Shown here one piece after another: positions 19,827 to 30,439 of a stretch of 64,000 bases of DNA (its first letter is position 1; each line of letters begins with the position of its first letter). The notes under the pieces are model-generated. The model saw only the letters and a list, made by a program, of their open reading frames with translations. It ran no database searches and was not told where the DNA came from. Source of the stretch: Halostreptopolyspora alba (lineage in GTDB: Bacteria; Actinomycetota; Actinomycetes; Streptosporangiales; Streptosporangiaceae); NCBI GenBank assembly GCA_003725585.1, contig RJMB01000004.1, positions 186,001 to 250,000 on the forward strand, given 5' to 3'. Made by a program: the position numbers and the translations under genes.

Positions 19827-19921
19827 GCTCGTCGCGAAGGACACGCGGCGACGACGGGCTCGGTGTCCCATCGTCGGGCCACCGAGCGGCACCAACGTAA
19901 TCGGCACAGCCAAGGGACATC

Positions 19922-20746
19922 ATGAGCGAAACCCCGCCACACCAGCCACCGCCCGAGGACCAGCCCTCGGGCGGACAGCCCGGCCAGGGACAACCGGGGC
20001 ACTCGGGCCCCCCGGGAACCACGCCGCACGGTGGACAGCCCGGCCACCATTACCCCTCCGGTCCGCAGCCGGGCTACGCCCAGCCCGGCCACGAACAGCC
20101 CTCCGGCGGGCAGCAGCCCCAGTTCCCGCAGCCGGGCCACGGCCCGCCTTCCGGGGCACAGCCCGGGTACCCGCAGCCGGGCTACGGCCCACCCACCGGG
20201 GGACAGCCCGGGTACCCGCAGCCGGGCTACGGCCCACCCACCGGGGGACAACCCGCCTATGGGCAGCCGGGCCAGGGACCGTCGTTCCCGCCGCAGCCCG
20301 GCCAGGTCCCGCAGGGCTATCCCCAGCCGCCGCATCCGGGTCAGCCGCCGGCACCGGGGCAACCCATGCCCGGACAACAGCAGGCGCCCAGCGGGGGCGA
20401 CGAACCCACGTGGGCGATGATCTCCCACCTCTCGGGAGGGCTCCTGGCGTGCCTGGGGTGGCTGCCCGCGCTCATCGTCCACTCGGCCCGCAAGAACCAC
20501 TCCACGTTCATCCGCCACCACGCGAGCGAGGCGCTCAACTTCCAGCTGACCCTACTGATCCCCTACGTCGTCACGACGGTCATCTTCCTCGCCATGGGGA
20601 TCTACCTGCCCGCCATGTCCTGGATCGGCTCCGTGCTCATCGCGGCGGTGTGGGGGGTATCCATCCTTTTCGGGATTCTCGGGGCGCTCGGCGCCAACAG
20701 GGGCACCGCCTACCGCTACCCTGTCGCCATCCGCATGGTGCGGTGA
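19922..20746 (+). CDS. DUF4870 membrane protein with Pro/Gly/Gln repeat tail
   Basis: 274 residues. The first 155 are low-complexity repeats rich in QPGYPQPGYGPP-type units and probably disordered in the cytoplasm. The remainder is a DUF4870 domain with about three membrane segments (from WAMISHLSGGLLACLGW to the C-terminus) and the conserved FIRHHASEALNFQ loop. ATG 19922. Followed by a second DUF4870 gene in the same orientation. Function unknown; related proteins with Pro-rich tails are common in actinomycetes. Confidence 0.85.
   Translation: MSETPPHQPPPEDQPSGGQPGQGQPGHSGPPGTTPHGGQPGHHYPSGPQPGYAQPGHEQPSGGQQPQFPQPGHGPPSGAQPGYPQPGYGPPTGGQPGYPQPGYGPPTGGQPAYGQPGQGPSFPPQPGQVPQGYPQPPHPGQPPAPGQPMPGQQQAPSGGDEPTWAMISHLSGGLLACLGWLPALIVHSARKNHSTFIRHHASEALNFQLTLLIPYVVTTVIFLAMGIYLPAMSWIGSVLIAAVWGVSILFGILGALGANRGTAYRYPVAIRMVR
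20162..20251 (+). repeat. two 45-bp tandem repeats in coding sequence
   Basis: Copies at 20162-20206 and 20207-20251 differ at one base in 45 and encode GYPQPGYGPPTGGQP-type units. Partial copies flank them. The near identity at DNA level implies recent duplication or homogenisation within the repeat tail. Confidence 0.85.
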
Positions 20747-20902
20747 CGCCCCCACCACCCCGACGTCCACAGCGATCCCTGGGAACCATCGAGCCGGCGG
20801 CGCCGTCCCAACTCGGGGATCCGTCGGCTCCACGCCCCGCCCCGAGCGCGCGATACCGTTGGGCGCACCAGCGCAGACACCGTCAGCAACCCGAGGAGAG
20901 CA

Positions 20903-21499
20903 GTGAGCACCCCTTACCCACCACCGCACGGTGGCCAGGACGGCCAGAACTACCCCGGCGGCTACAGTCCACCCCCCGGTGGCGACCCCGGCTACGGCGC
21001 ACCATCAGGGCCGCAGCCCGGACCCTACCCCGGTGGTCAGCCGGGCCAGATGCCCCAGGGCCCGCCACAGCCCGACCCGCAACAGCAGTACCAGCCCTAC
21101 CCCCAGCAGCAACCCGTCCCGTACCAGGGGCAGTACCACCAGCAGTACTACCAGCAGGGCTACGGCGCGCCGGTCTCGTCGGACGACCGCACCATGGGTC
21201 TGATCATCCACCTGGGTGGATTCCTGCTGGGCTTCCTGCTGCCGCTGATCATGTACCTCATGAAGAAGGACGAGTCGCCCTGGATCCGGCACCACTCGGC
21301 ACAGGCGTTCAACTTCCAGGTGACCCTGCTGATCCCCTACTTCATCGTGATGATCCTGACGGTCGTGACCTTCGGGATCGGAGGGCTCCTGTTCCCACTC
21401 GTCTGGGTCGCCGCCCTCGTCTTCGGCATCCTGGCCGCCATCGCCGCCAACAAGGGCGAGTGGTACACCTACCCGGTCTCCATCCCGATGCTGAAGTAA
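20903..21499 (+). CDS. second DUF4870 membrane protein with Pro/Gln tail
   Basis: 198 residues starting GTG 20903 after GAGGAGAG. A Pro/Gly/Gln/Tyr-rich N-terminal 90 residues precede a DUF4870 domain with three membrane segments and the loop WIRHHSAQAFNFQ. It is clearly paralogous to the preceding gene over the membrane part, including LLIPY and the ending TYPVSIPM. The tails differ: this one is Gln/Tyr-rich. A 156-base gap separates the genes. Function unknown. Confidence 0.85.
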   Translation: MSTPYPPPHGGQDGQNYPGGYSPPPGGDPGYGAPSGPQPGPYPGGQPGQMPQGPPQPDPQQQYQPYPQQQPVPYQGQYHQQYYQQGYGAPVSSDDRTMGLIIHLGGFLLGFLLPLIMYLMKKDESPWIRHHSAQAFNFQVTLLIPYFIVMILTVVTFGIGGLLFPLVWVAALVFGILAAIAANKGEWYTYPVSIPMLK

Positions 21500-21536
21500 C
21501 CCGCGCGTCCCACGGGCCGCTCCATACCTAGGTCAG

Positions 21537-22769
21537 CTAGGTCAGTTCCCGTGCCACGGCGTCGCCCAGCAACCGGCCGCGCAGGGTGAGCACGGCGCGG
21601 CCACGCGCGTGCGCTCGGGGGTCGAGCAGACCGTCGGCGACCGCGCGGGCCGCGGCGGCCCGTCCGGCGTCGTCCAACAACTCCAGTGGGCACCCCTCCG
21701 ACAGACGTAGCTCCAGCAGGATTCGCTCGAATCTCCGCTCCTCGGCGTCGAGCACCTCACGCGCCTGGCCCGGGCTGCGGCCCTCGGCCAGCCGGGCGGC
21801 GTAGGCGGCCGGATGTTTGACGTTCCACCATCGCGTGCCGCCCACGTGGCTGTGCGCTCCGGGCCCCACGCCCCACCAGTCGCCGCCGGTCCAGTACAGC
21901 CGGTTGTGTCTGCTGCGGGCAGCGGTGCCGCGCGCCCAGTTCGACACCTCGTAGCAGTGGAACCCGGCCGCGCTCAGGGCGTGCTCGGCCGCGAGGTAGC
22001 GGTCGGCGAGAGCGTCCTCGTCGGGTTCGGCGAGTTCCCCCCGCCGTACGCGGGCGGCCAACCGGGTTCCCTCTTCCACGATCAGCGAGTATGCCGAGAC
22101 GTGGTCCGGATCCGCCTCGATCGCGGCCCGCAGCGAGGCGTGCCAGTCGGCGTCGGTCTCGCCCGGTGTGCCATAGATGAGGTCGAGGTTGACGTGGTCG
22201 AAGCCCGCCTGGCGCGCCCAGGCGACGCACTGTTCCGGCCGGCCCGGGGTGTGCGCGCGGTCGAGCACTTGGAGCACATGCTCCCGCGCGCTCTGCATCC
22301 CGAAGGAGACCCGCGTGTACCCGTTCGCGCGGAGTCGTCGCAGGTAGTCGAGGTCCACCGTCTCCGGGTTGGCCTCGGTGGTGACCTCCGCGTCGGGCTC
22401 CAGGCCGAACCGCTCGTCGATCGCCTCCAGGACCCGGCCGAGGTCCTCGGGCGAGAGCAGCGTCGGCGTGCCCCCGCCAACGAACACCGTGCTCACGTTG
22501 ATGTCGGAACTCCCGAGGACCTGCCGGGCGAGACGGATCTCGGCGATGGCGAGGTCGGCGTAGGTCTCCCGGGACGCGGTGGCCTCACCGTCGGCGGAGC
22601 GGAGCTCGTTCGCGGTGTAGGTGTTGAAGTCGCAGTAGCCGCAGCGGGTGAGGCAGAACGGAACGTGGACGTACACCCCGAAGGGACGTCGTCCCACGCC
22701 GGCGACCGAGCCCTCCGGGAGGGCACCGTCGTCGGGTACGGGTTCACCGCCAAGCGCGACCGAGGGCAT
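21537..22769 (-). CDS. hemW: radical SAM heme chaperone HemW
   Basis: 410 residues. The [4Fe-4S] radical-SAM motif CxxxCxxC is at C39, C43 and C46 with the HemW-type following residues CGYCDF. VGGGTPTLL, EANPETVD, RVSFGMQS and LIYGTPGET are also present, as is a C-terminal HemW domain. Often annotated as oxygen-independent coproporphyrinogen oxidase, but family knowledge favours heme trafficking. Start ATG 22769 after GGGAGAC. Last gene of the leftward lepA-MOSC-hemW run (45-base spacing). Confidence 0.93.
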   Translation of the reverse strand: MPSVALGGEPVPDDGALPEGSVAGVGRRPFGVYVHVPFCLTRCGYCDFNTYTANELRSADGEATASRETYADLAIAEIRLARQVLGSSDINVSTVFVGGGTPTLLSPEDLGRVLEAIDERFGLEPDAEVTTEANPETVDLDYLRRLRANGYTRVSFGMQSAREHVLQVLDRAHTPGRPEQCVAWARQAGFDHVNLDLIYGTPGETDADWHASLRAAIEADPDHVSAYSLIVEEGTRLAARVRRGELAEPDEDALADRYLAAEHALSAAGFHCYEVSNWARGTAARSRHNRLYWTGGDWWGVGPGAHSHVGGTRWWNVKHPAAYAARLAEGRSPGQAREVLDAEERRFERILLELRLSEGCPLELLDDAGRAAAARAVADGLLDPRAHARGRAVLTLRGRLLGDAVARELT

Positions 22770-22814
22770 GTCTCCCAGTCTGGCGCATTCCGACCACCGG
22801 GTTGACCCGGGCGC

Positions 22815-23480
22815 TCAGCCGCGGCTCACCTGCTGTTCGACCCGGGCCAGGGCGTCGCTCCACTTGTCGGAGCGGCCGGGTATCCGCACGATCCGGCGCA
22901 GTAGGTCGACGTCGCGGTCGTAGCTGGAACGGAACGCGGCCCTCACGGATATTCCGTGGTCGGGGCGGTGGTCGATGGTCACCTCGTCGCCGGGTGCGAT
23001 GGTGCCCTCGGTCAGCACACGCAGGTAGGCACCGGTACGGGCCTCGTCCGTGAACCGTTTCACCCACCCGGACTCCCGCAGCCACGCCTGGAACACCCCG
23101 CAGGGGGTCCGTGGCAGGGTGACCTCGAGCACCGCGGTTCCGACACGCCACCGCTCGCCGATGAGAGCCTCGTTGACGTCGAGCCCGACCGTGGTCAGGT
23201 TCTCCCCGAAAACGCCGTCGTCCAGCGGACGGTCGAGCCGTTCCTGCCACAGATCCAGGTCCTCGCGCGCGTAAGCGTAGACCGCCTGGTCGCGGCCACC
23301 GTGGGCGGCACGGTTGGCCTGGCTGTCGCCGGTGAGCCCGACCTGTGTGACGGGCGTGGGGTCCTGAACAGGGCGTTTGTCGATCGCGGTCGCGCCGATC
23401 CGCTCGACCCACGGCGCCTCGACGGTGGCGCCGACGTTCACCGACCGCACGGCCGCGTTTCCGGAACTCGTCTTCGTCAC
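22815..23480 (-). CDS. MOSC-domain protein (YiiM-like)
   Basis: 221 residues with a MOSC domain (GLTGDSQANRAAHGGRDQAV, cut at 20 here; GVFGENLTT; RTPCGVFQAWL with the conserved Cys). MOSC proteins are sulfur-carrier domains related to molybdenum cofactor sulfurase, and YiiM-type members act on N-hydroxylated compounds with molybdenum cofactor. Start GTG 23480 with AGGA upstream. It lies between lepA (48 bases) and hemW (45 bases) in one leftward unit. The specific substrate is unknown. Confidence 0.87.
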   Translation of the reverse strand: MTKTSSGNAAVRSVNVGATVEAPWVERIGATAIDKRPVQDPTPVTQVGLTGDSQANRAAHGGRDQAVYAYAREDLDLWQERLDRPLDDGVFGENLTTVGLDVNEALIGERWRVGTAVLEVTLPRTPCGVFQAWLRESGWVKRFTDEARTGAYLRVLTEGTIAPGDEVTIDHRPDHGISVRAAFRSSYDRDVDLLRRIVRIPGRSDKWSDALARVEQQVSRG

Positions 23481-23528
23481 GCGAGTATCCTACGCGTTCG
23501 GCTCCGCCCCGATGGGCACGAATCGGGG

Positions 23529-25370
<1,842 letters not shown>

Positions 25371-25550
25371 CGTGCTCCGTTCACGTTTCTCTCGAGCGGC
25401 CTGGAATGAGATGCTGCGGCGAGCGCGGCTCGCGGAAAGATGTGTGTCCTCATGATCCCATGGCGCCCCTGAGAGCCATCCAATCAGGGAAACGGGACAC
25501 ACCGGCAGACTCCAAGGCTATGCGAGGCACGGGAAAACGGGAGACATCTG

Positions 25551-26639
25551 GTGACGTGGCTGCTCAAACGGATTCTCGCGGGCCTCGCCGCCATCGTGGT
25601 GGTCGCCGTGGGAGCGGGTGTCCTGCTGGGAGCGCAGTTCTCCGGCACCCCAAAGCCGTGGGCGGCGTCCCAGGGGGACAACGCCGCGTGGCTCAGCGGA
25701 CGATGGGTGGACGGCGAACGGGACGAGGACGACTTCGCCTCGCTACTGCGGCGTGTTGAGCGGGGAGAGCTGACCGAGCTGTATGTACACGTGGCCAACA
25801 TCGACCCCGAGGGCCGCAGCGACTCCGCCGGCTACGAGTCGGCCGGCGCGTTCCTCGACTGGGCCGAGGCCGAGATTCCCGAGGTGACCGTGCTCGGCTG
25901 GCTGGACCACTCCACCGAGGGCTCGTCGCTGGCGGGGGGTCGATTCGACGAGGACGCCCGCGCCGAGATCGCCGCGACCGCGGGTGAGGTCACCGAGGCC
26001 GGATTCGACGGCGTGCACCTCGCGGTCAACCCGGTGAGCACGAACGACACGACCCTGCTCGAGTTGTTGGAGCGGACGCGCGAGGAGATCGGGCCGGACG
26101 CGGTGCTCGCTACGCGGGCCCACAGCGTCGAGCCGGTGGCCGGCGCCCGGCTCCCGGTGTTCGCCCTCAACCGTGAGGAGCGGTACTGGTCGAAGGGGTA
26201 CCTGCGGCGGGTGGCCGAGCGGGTGGACTCGATCGTGATCACCGGCCACGAGACCGGGATGCCGCTCTCGTCACTGTACGGCGGGTTCATGGTGCGCCAG
26301 GTCGAGGAGGCCCTGTCGGCGCTCGAACCACTGACGAACGAGCCCGCGAAGGGCTCCGAGGCTGACACGGACGAGGAGGGTGGGGGCGAGGAGGACGCCG
26401 ATGGCGAGGACGGCTCCGGCGGGCCCTCGGTTCGCTTCGGCGTCCCCTCCTACAGCAGCGAGACCTGGGGCGCGGTGTCCTCGGCCGAGAGCGTGGACAC
26501 CGCGACCGAGGCGGTGCGGCTCGGCCTCACCGATCACGGCCAGCGCGGCGACGTCGGGATCGCCGTCTATGTCCTCGATGACACCAGCGACGAGGACTGG
26601 GCGGCCTATACCGACGGGTGGGTGCGCCCGGAACGGTGA
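25551..26639 (+). CDS. membrane-anchored TIM-barrel-like protein, hypothetical
   Basis: 362 residues starting GTG 25551. A signal-anchor or membrane segment at 6-28 puts the rest outside the cell. The pattern of repeating strands (LYVHVANID, VTVLGWLDH, GFDGVHLAVN, AVLATRAHS, IVITGHE, IAVYVLDD) suggests a glycosidase-like beta/alpha barrel. The motif at 151-160, GFDGVHLAVN, sits where GH18-like proteins read DGxxxDxE, so both acids are missing. An Asp/Glu/Gly linker (269-291) interrupts the domain. It lies between divergent lepA and co-oriented rpsT. Function unknown. Confidence 0.75.
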   Translation: MTWLLKRILAGLAAIVVVAVGAGVLLGAQFSGTPKPWAASQGDNAAWLSGRWVDGERDEDDFASLLRRVERGELTELYVHVANIDPEGRSDSAGYESAGAFLDWAEAEIPEVTVLGWLDHSTEGSSLAGGRFDEDARAEIAATAGEVTEAGFDGVHLAVNPVSTNDTTLLELLERTREEIGPDAVLATRAHSVEPVAGARLPVFALNREERYWSKGYLRRVAERVDSIVITGHETGMPLSSLYGGFMVRQVEEALSALEPLTNEPAKGSEADTDEEGGGEEDADGEDGSGGPSVRFGVPSYSSETWGAVSSAESVDTATEAVRLGLTDHGQRGDVGIAVYVLDDTSDEDWAAYTDGWVRPER

Positions 26640-26680
26640 GCGTGGCGTCGCCCTGTCCGACGCGGTGCGCCGGGAGTGGC

Positions 26681-26708
26681 TCGACCAGTCCACGCCTCGA
26701 GGCATAAT
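26681..26708 (+). promoter_or_regulatory. candidate rpsT promoter
   Basis: TCGACC (26681-26686) and CATAAT (26703-26708) are spaced 16 bases and would give a leader of roughly 150 bases before rpsT. The leader has no coding potential; S20 autoregulation through it is possible but not shown. Confidence 0.45.
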
Positions 26709-26867
26709 GGAAGTCCGTGTCTTGGACGTTCCACGTTCAGTTCTGTGCCCTTACGAACGCACAAGCCTGGCGACGGCGCTCGCCCGGACCTCCCCGCGGA
26801 TCGGCTGCCCGCGGTGCCGGTCCGGTGTCGGCGGCGTCACGATTGACCAACTGGAGCACGTTTTCGC

Positions 26868-27140
26868 ATGGCCAACATCAAGCAGCAGAAGAAGCGCAAC
26901 CTGCAGAACGAGAAGCGCCACCAGCGCAACAAGGCGGTGAAGTCCTCGCTGAAGACCGCCATCCGCAGGTTCCGCGAGGCGGCGGAAGCGGGCGACGCCG
27001 AACGTGCCGTCGAGCGGCAGCGCTACGCCGCGCGTCAGCTCGACAAGGCCGCGAGCAAGGGTGTCATCCACAAGAACCAGGCCGCCAACCGCAAGAGCAA
27101 GATGGCCAAGCGCCTGGAGAAGGCGCAGCTCTCCGCCTGA
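26868..27140 (+). CDS. rpsT: 30S ribosomal protein S20
   Basis: 90-residue, strongly basic helical protein that binds 16S rRNA. It starts [15 protein letters not shown] and has the typical Arg/Lys/Ala-rich helices and [20 protein letters not shown] near the C-terminus. Start ATG 26868. In actinobacteria it normally sits back-to-back with holA near lepA; here holA is about 13 kb away. A strong terminator follows at 27261-27291. Confidence 0.98.
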   Translation: MANIKQQKKRNLQNEKRHQRNKAVKSSLKTAIRRFREAAEAGDAERAVERQRYAARQLDKAASKGVIHKNQAANRKSKMAKRLEKAQLSA

Positions 27141-27260
27141 CGCGGCCGGCGCGGGCGCGCTCCGCGCCCCAGCCGGAACGGCCGGGTCCGATGGCCGGGG
27201 CTCGGGTATGCCGTGGTAGGCGAAGCAACGTGGTTGACGTGGCCGCGTGAGGACACAACA

Positions 27261-27291
27261 GGCGCCCGGTCGGGTTTCCCGGCCGGGCGCC
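27261..27291. terminator. terminator hairpin between rpsT and LysR genes
   Basis: A 14-bp stem GGCGCCCGGTCGGG with its complement (one G-T wobble) and a TTT loop. It lies between convergent genes and may serve both. Confidence 0.85.
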
Positions 27292-27345
27292 TCGCGTATG
27301 GCCGATGGCGGTCTCGCGGTTCGGGACCGTTCGGTGGTGAGCGGG

Positions 27346-28218
27346 TCAGGGCCCGGGCTCGTGGACCGTGGCGTCCCGGTGTCGCGACGCCACGGCGGTC
27401 GCCACCCGCGCGAACGCCGAAACCGCGCGCGAGCGGCTGTCCTCGGGCCAGGCGAGGGCGAGGGTGGTCGGGGCGGCGTCGACCACGGGGACACAGGCCA
27501 CACCGTCCCAGGCGTACCGGCGCACCGACTCCGGCCCCACGGCGATCAACCGCCCCACCAGGATCAGCTGCATCAGCCGCCCGGCTTCACGGATCCCGGC
27601 CCCGCTCAGCTCACCGGCGGTGTCGGGCCACCGGGGCAGGGGATCGTCCTCCAGGTCGGCCACCCGGATCCGTGCGTGTCCGGACAGCCGGTGGTGCGGC
27701 GGGAGCAGCGCCACCTGCGACTCGACGAGGAGATCCTCGCGGTCCAGTCCGGTGAGGTCAGCGTCGGGGCGGTGCAGCAGTGCGACATCGGCGCGTCCGT
27801 CCCGGACGGCGGCCGCCTGTTCCCCCGCGCCCACGCAGACGATGTCCACATCGGGGGCGTCGGGCTCGGCCGCGTGAGCGGCCAGGATCTCGGTCAGCAG
27901 GCCCCCGTCACCGCCCGGTTTCACGGCCAGCACCAGTGTGGCCGGGGTTCGGCCGGCCCGTTGGGCGCGTCGGGTCGCCGCCCCCACTCTCTCCAACGCC
28001 ACGCGCCCTTCGCGCAGCAGAACCGTCCCGGCCTCGGTCAGTCGCACCCCACGACTGTCCCTTTCCAGCAACCGCACCCCCATGCCTCGTTCGAGCTTCT
28101 GGATGGTGCGTGTCAGCGGCGGCTGGGCGATCCCCAGACGCGCGGCCGCGCGGGCGAAGTGACGCTCCTCGGCCACCGCGATGAAGTAGCGCAGCTCGCG
28201 GGTGTCCGCCTGGGTCAT
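27346..28218 (-). CDS. LysR-family transcriptional regulator
   Basis: 290 residues. N-terminal LysR helix-turn-helix at about 8-65 (HFARAAARLGIAQPPLTRTI, LLERDSRGVRLTEAG) and a C-terminal periplasmic-binding-like effector domain. Start ATG 28218. Divergent from a short-chain dehydrogenase across 69 bases, the classical arrangement in which the LysR protein controls its neighbour and itself. The effector is unknown. Confidence 0.92.
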   Translation of the reverse strand: MTQADTRELRYFIAVAEERHFARAAARLGIAQPPLTRTIQKLERGMGVRLLERDSRGVRLTEAGTVLLREGRVALERVGAATRRAQRAGRTPATLVLAVKPGGDGGLLTEILAAHAAEPDAPDVDIVCVGAGEQAAAVRDGRADVALLHRPDADLTGLDREDLLVESQVALLPPHHRLSGHARIRVADLEDDPLPRWPDTAGELSGAGIREAGRLMQLILVGRLIAVGPESVRRYAWDGVACVPVVDAAPTTLALAWPEDSRSRAVSAFARVATAVASRHRDATVHEPGP

Positions 28219-28287
28219 ACCCCGAAGGTATCAGCGGTGATCCGGACGGTACTGGCCGCTCGCCCGCCGTGGTGGTGAGGTCGAGAC

Positions 28288-29085
28288 ATGAACGAGAGCA
28301 CGACCAGTCCAGCTTTGGCCGGCACCGACCTTCCGCCCGTCTCCCCCGAGAGATCCGTAGCTCTGGTGACGGGAGGTAACAAGGGAATCGGGGCGCAGAT
28401 CGCCCACCAGCTCGCCGCGCACGGGATGACGGCCCTGGTGGGCTCCCGTGATCCCGCGCGCGGCGCGCGGGCCGTCGCGGACCTACGTGTCGCCGGGGCC
28501 GATGCCCACCCCGTCGTCCTCGACGTCACCGATCCCACCACGATCGAGGACGCCGCCGCGGACATCCGATCCCGCTACGGCCGGCTCGACGTGCTGGTCA
28601 ACAATGCCGGAATCTCCGGGCGTCCGGACGGCCAGTCGCCGGGACTCGCCGACACGGACACCGTGCGCGCGGTCTTCGAGACCAACGTGTTCGGCGTTGT
28701 CGGCGTCACCGAGGCGATGATCCCGCTGCTCCGGCGTTCCGCCGGGGCACGTGTGGTCAACGTGTCCAGCGACGTGGGGTCGCTCGGCCAGACGAGAGAC
28801 CCCGACCATCACATGTCGAGGGTTCCCGCCGCGCTGGCCTACGGTCCGTCCAAGACCGCGCTCAACGCGGTCACGGTGCAGTACGCCAAGGCGTTGGGAC
28901 CGGACGGCATCCTGGTCAACGCTGCCGCGCCTGGCGCCTGCGACACCGATTTCACACGGGACTCGGGATTCGTCGCGCCGCGCACCGCCGCGCGGGGCGC
29001 GGCGGTCGCGGTGCGCCTGGCGGTCCTGCCCGATGGCGGGCCCACCGGTGGCTTCTTCGGCGAGGACCGAGCCGTGCCCTGGTAG
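28288..29085 (+). CDS. short-chain dehydrogenase/reductase
   Basis: 265 residues, classical SDR. Cofactor motif TGGNKGIG near residue 30, NNAG in LVNNAGISG, catalytic Ser in VVNVSSDVGS and YGPSK for the YxxxK dyad. TGGNKGIG is the variant seen in carbonyl-reductase-like SDRs. Start ATG 28288 after GAGGTCGAG. Divergent from a LysR regulator that probably controls it. Substrate unknown. This pair separates rpsT from comEA. Confidence 0.92.
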   Translation: MNESTTSPALAGTDLPPVSPERSVALVTGGNKGIGAQIAHQLAAHGMTALVGSRDPARGARAVADLRVAGADAHPVVLDVTDPTTIEDAAADIRSRYGRLDVLVNNAGISGRPDGQSPGLADTDTVRAVFETNVFGVVGVTEAMIPLLRRSAGARVVNVSSDVGSLGQTRDPDHHMSRVPAALAYGPSKTALNAVTVQYAKALGPDGILVNAAAPGACDTDFTRDSGFVAPRTAARGAAVAVRLAVLPDGGPTGGFFGEDRAVPW

Positions 29086-29178
29086 GCCACCGTCCCGGAC
29101 ACGTCGCCGCGCGGTGCGCCCCAAAAAGACGCGTCGCGCGGCACCGGTCGCGACTCGTCCACAGCCAGAAACTCCGGG

Positions 29179-29208
29179 CTGACCGGGCGGGTGGCCCCTG
29201 CCTAGGTT
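29179..29208 (+). promoter_or_regulatory. candidate comEA promoter (leaderless message)
   Basis: CTGACC (29179-29184) and TAGGTT (29203-29208) have an 18-base spacer. The -10 box ends seven bases before the comEA ATG and no ribosome binding site is visible, so transcription would start at or next to the start codon. Confidence 0.45.
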
Positions 29209-29215
29209 TAGCGGC

Positions 29216-30334
29216 ATGTCACGTTCGCATCGGTCCCCACACCCCTCCGATGACGTCGCGAGTCAGCGGCTGGCGGCGCTCACCGGGCGCCTCACCACCA
29301 GCCCTCCGTCCGACCCGGCTGGCGCCGCGGCGCCAGCCACGGAGCCGTCGCCCGGTTCCCCGCCCATCGGGTCGATCCCCGCGCCGCCGTACGCCCACGA
29401 CTCCTCCGGTCAGCGACCGTCACACCACGGGCCCGGCCCTCGGGAGACCAGCGGTGCGGTCACGGTCGCACCCACCGGGAACCGTCCTCCCACTGACTTC
29501 CCACGCTCCGCTCCCGTCGGAGCCGACGTGACCCCCGGTTCCGAGGACGAACCCGCCAGCACGGGGAGCGACGACGGGCGTGGCCTGCGACCACCGCCGG
29601 GCTACGTCGAGGTCGGCGACGGCCTCACCCGCCGCTCGTGGCTCGCCGCGCTGCGCGAGCGCCTCCCGCCCGCGCTGACCGAGCAGCCGCGCCTGAGCCG
29701 CTCCGGCCTGCACGCGATCGTGGCCGTGTGCTCCGTCGCCGTCATCGCCGCCTCCTGGTTCCTCCTGCAGGCACGCCCGTCTCCGGAGCCAGCGCCCGAA
29801 CTCAGCGCGGACTCCGGGGAATCCGCCACGGAACCGTCCGGAGCGCAGTCGGCGCCCCCGGGCGAACCGACCGCCTCACCACAACCAACCGGTGAGGTCA
29901 CGGTCCATGTCGACGGCGAGGTCGACGATCCCGGGATCGTCACGCTTCCGGCGGGGTCGCGGGTGGCCGACGCCATCGAGGCGGCGGGCGGGGTCGGAAC
30001 CGACACCGACACCCTCAACCTCGCGCGTCCGCTGACCGACGGCGAGCAGGTGCTCGTCGGGGTCACGCCGCCACCGGGCTCCAGCGGCGCCGGCGCCCCG
30101 CCACCCGGCGGCGCCCCGCAACAGCCCGACCCGCTGGTCGACCTCAACACCGCCTCACCCGAGCGGCTCGAGGAGCTGCCGGGCGTCGGGCCGGTGCTCG
30201 CCGAGCGCATCGTGGAGCACCGCACCACCAACGGCGGCTTCTCCTCGGTCGAGGAGCTGAACGACGTCAACGGGATCGGTGAGGTGCGCTTCGCCGAGCT
30301 CAGTGACCTGGTCCGGGTCAACGGCGCCGGGTGA
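29216..30334 (+). CDS. comEA: ComEA-like DNA-binding protein
   Basis: 372 residues. A long Pro/Ser-rich cytosolic N-terminus (1-140) precedes a membrane segment at 165-184, an SLBB domain at 227-283 (VTVHVDGEVDDPGIV) and a helix-hairpin-helix pair at 307-368 (VDLNTASPERLEELPGVGPV). In competent bacteria ComEA binds incoming DNA at the membrane; in actinomycetes the role is less clear. Start ATG 29216. 105 bases upstream of comEC in the same direction. The N-terminal extension is longer than in Gram-positive competence models. Confidence 0.9.
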   Translation: MSRSHRSPHPSDDVASQRLAALTGRLTTSPPSDPAGAAAPATEPSPGSPPIGSIPAPPYAHDSSGQRPSHHGPGPRETSGAVTVAPTGNRPPTDFPRSAPVGADVTPGSEDEPASTGSDDGRGLRPPPGYVEVGDGLTRRSWLAALRERLPPALTEQPRLSRSGLHAIVAVCSVAVIAASWFLLQARPSPEPAPELSADSGESATEPSGAQSAPPGEPTASPQPTGEVTVHVDGEVDDPGIVTLPAGSRVADAIEAAGGVGTDTDTLNLARPLTDGEQVLVGVTPPPGSSGAGAPPPGGAPQQPDPLVDLNTASPERLEELPGVGPVLAERIVEHRTTNGGFSSVEELNDVNGIGEVRFAELSDLVRVNGAG

Positions 30335-30439
30335 GCCCGTCCCGCGGTGGCCGGTTCGGCACGGCCGAGTGCGGCGGGCGCTCGGCCATGACCCTCCCGG
30401 CCACTCTCCCAAACCCGACCGAGGATCGCGGGAGAGCCC

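Noticed and set aside
20162..20251. Tandem repeat as a CRISPR array
   Set aside because: Direct repeats are contiguous without spacers, in frame, and encode Pro/Gly-rich protein.
25371..25502. 44-codon N-terminal extension of lepA
   Set aside because: No similarity to LepA; GTG 25370 gives the usual N-terminus.
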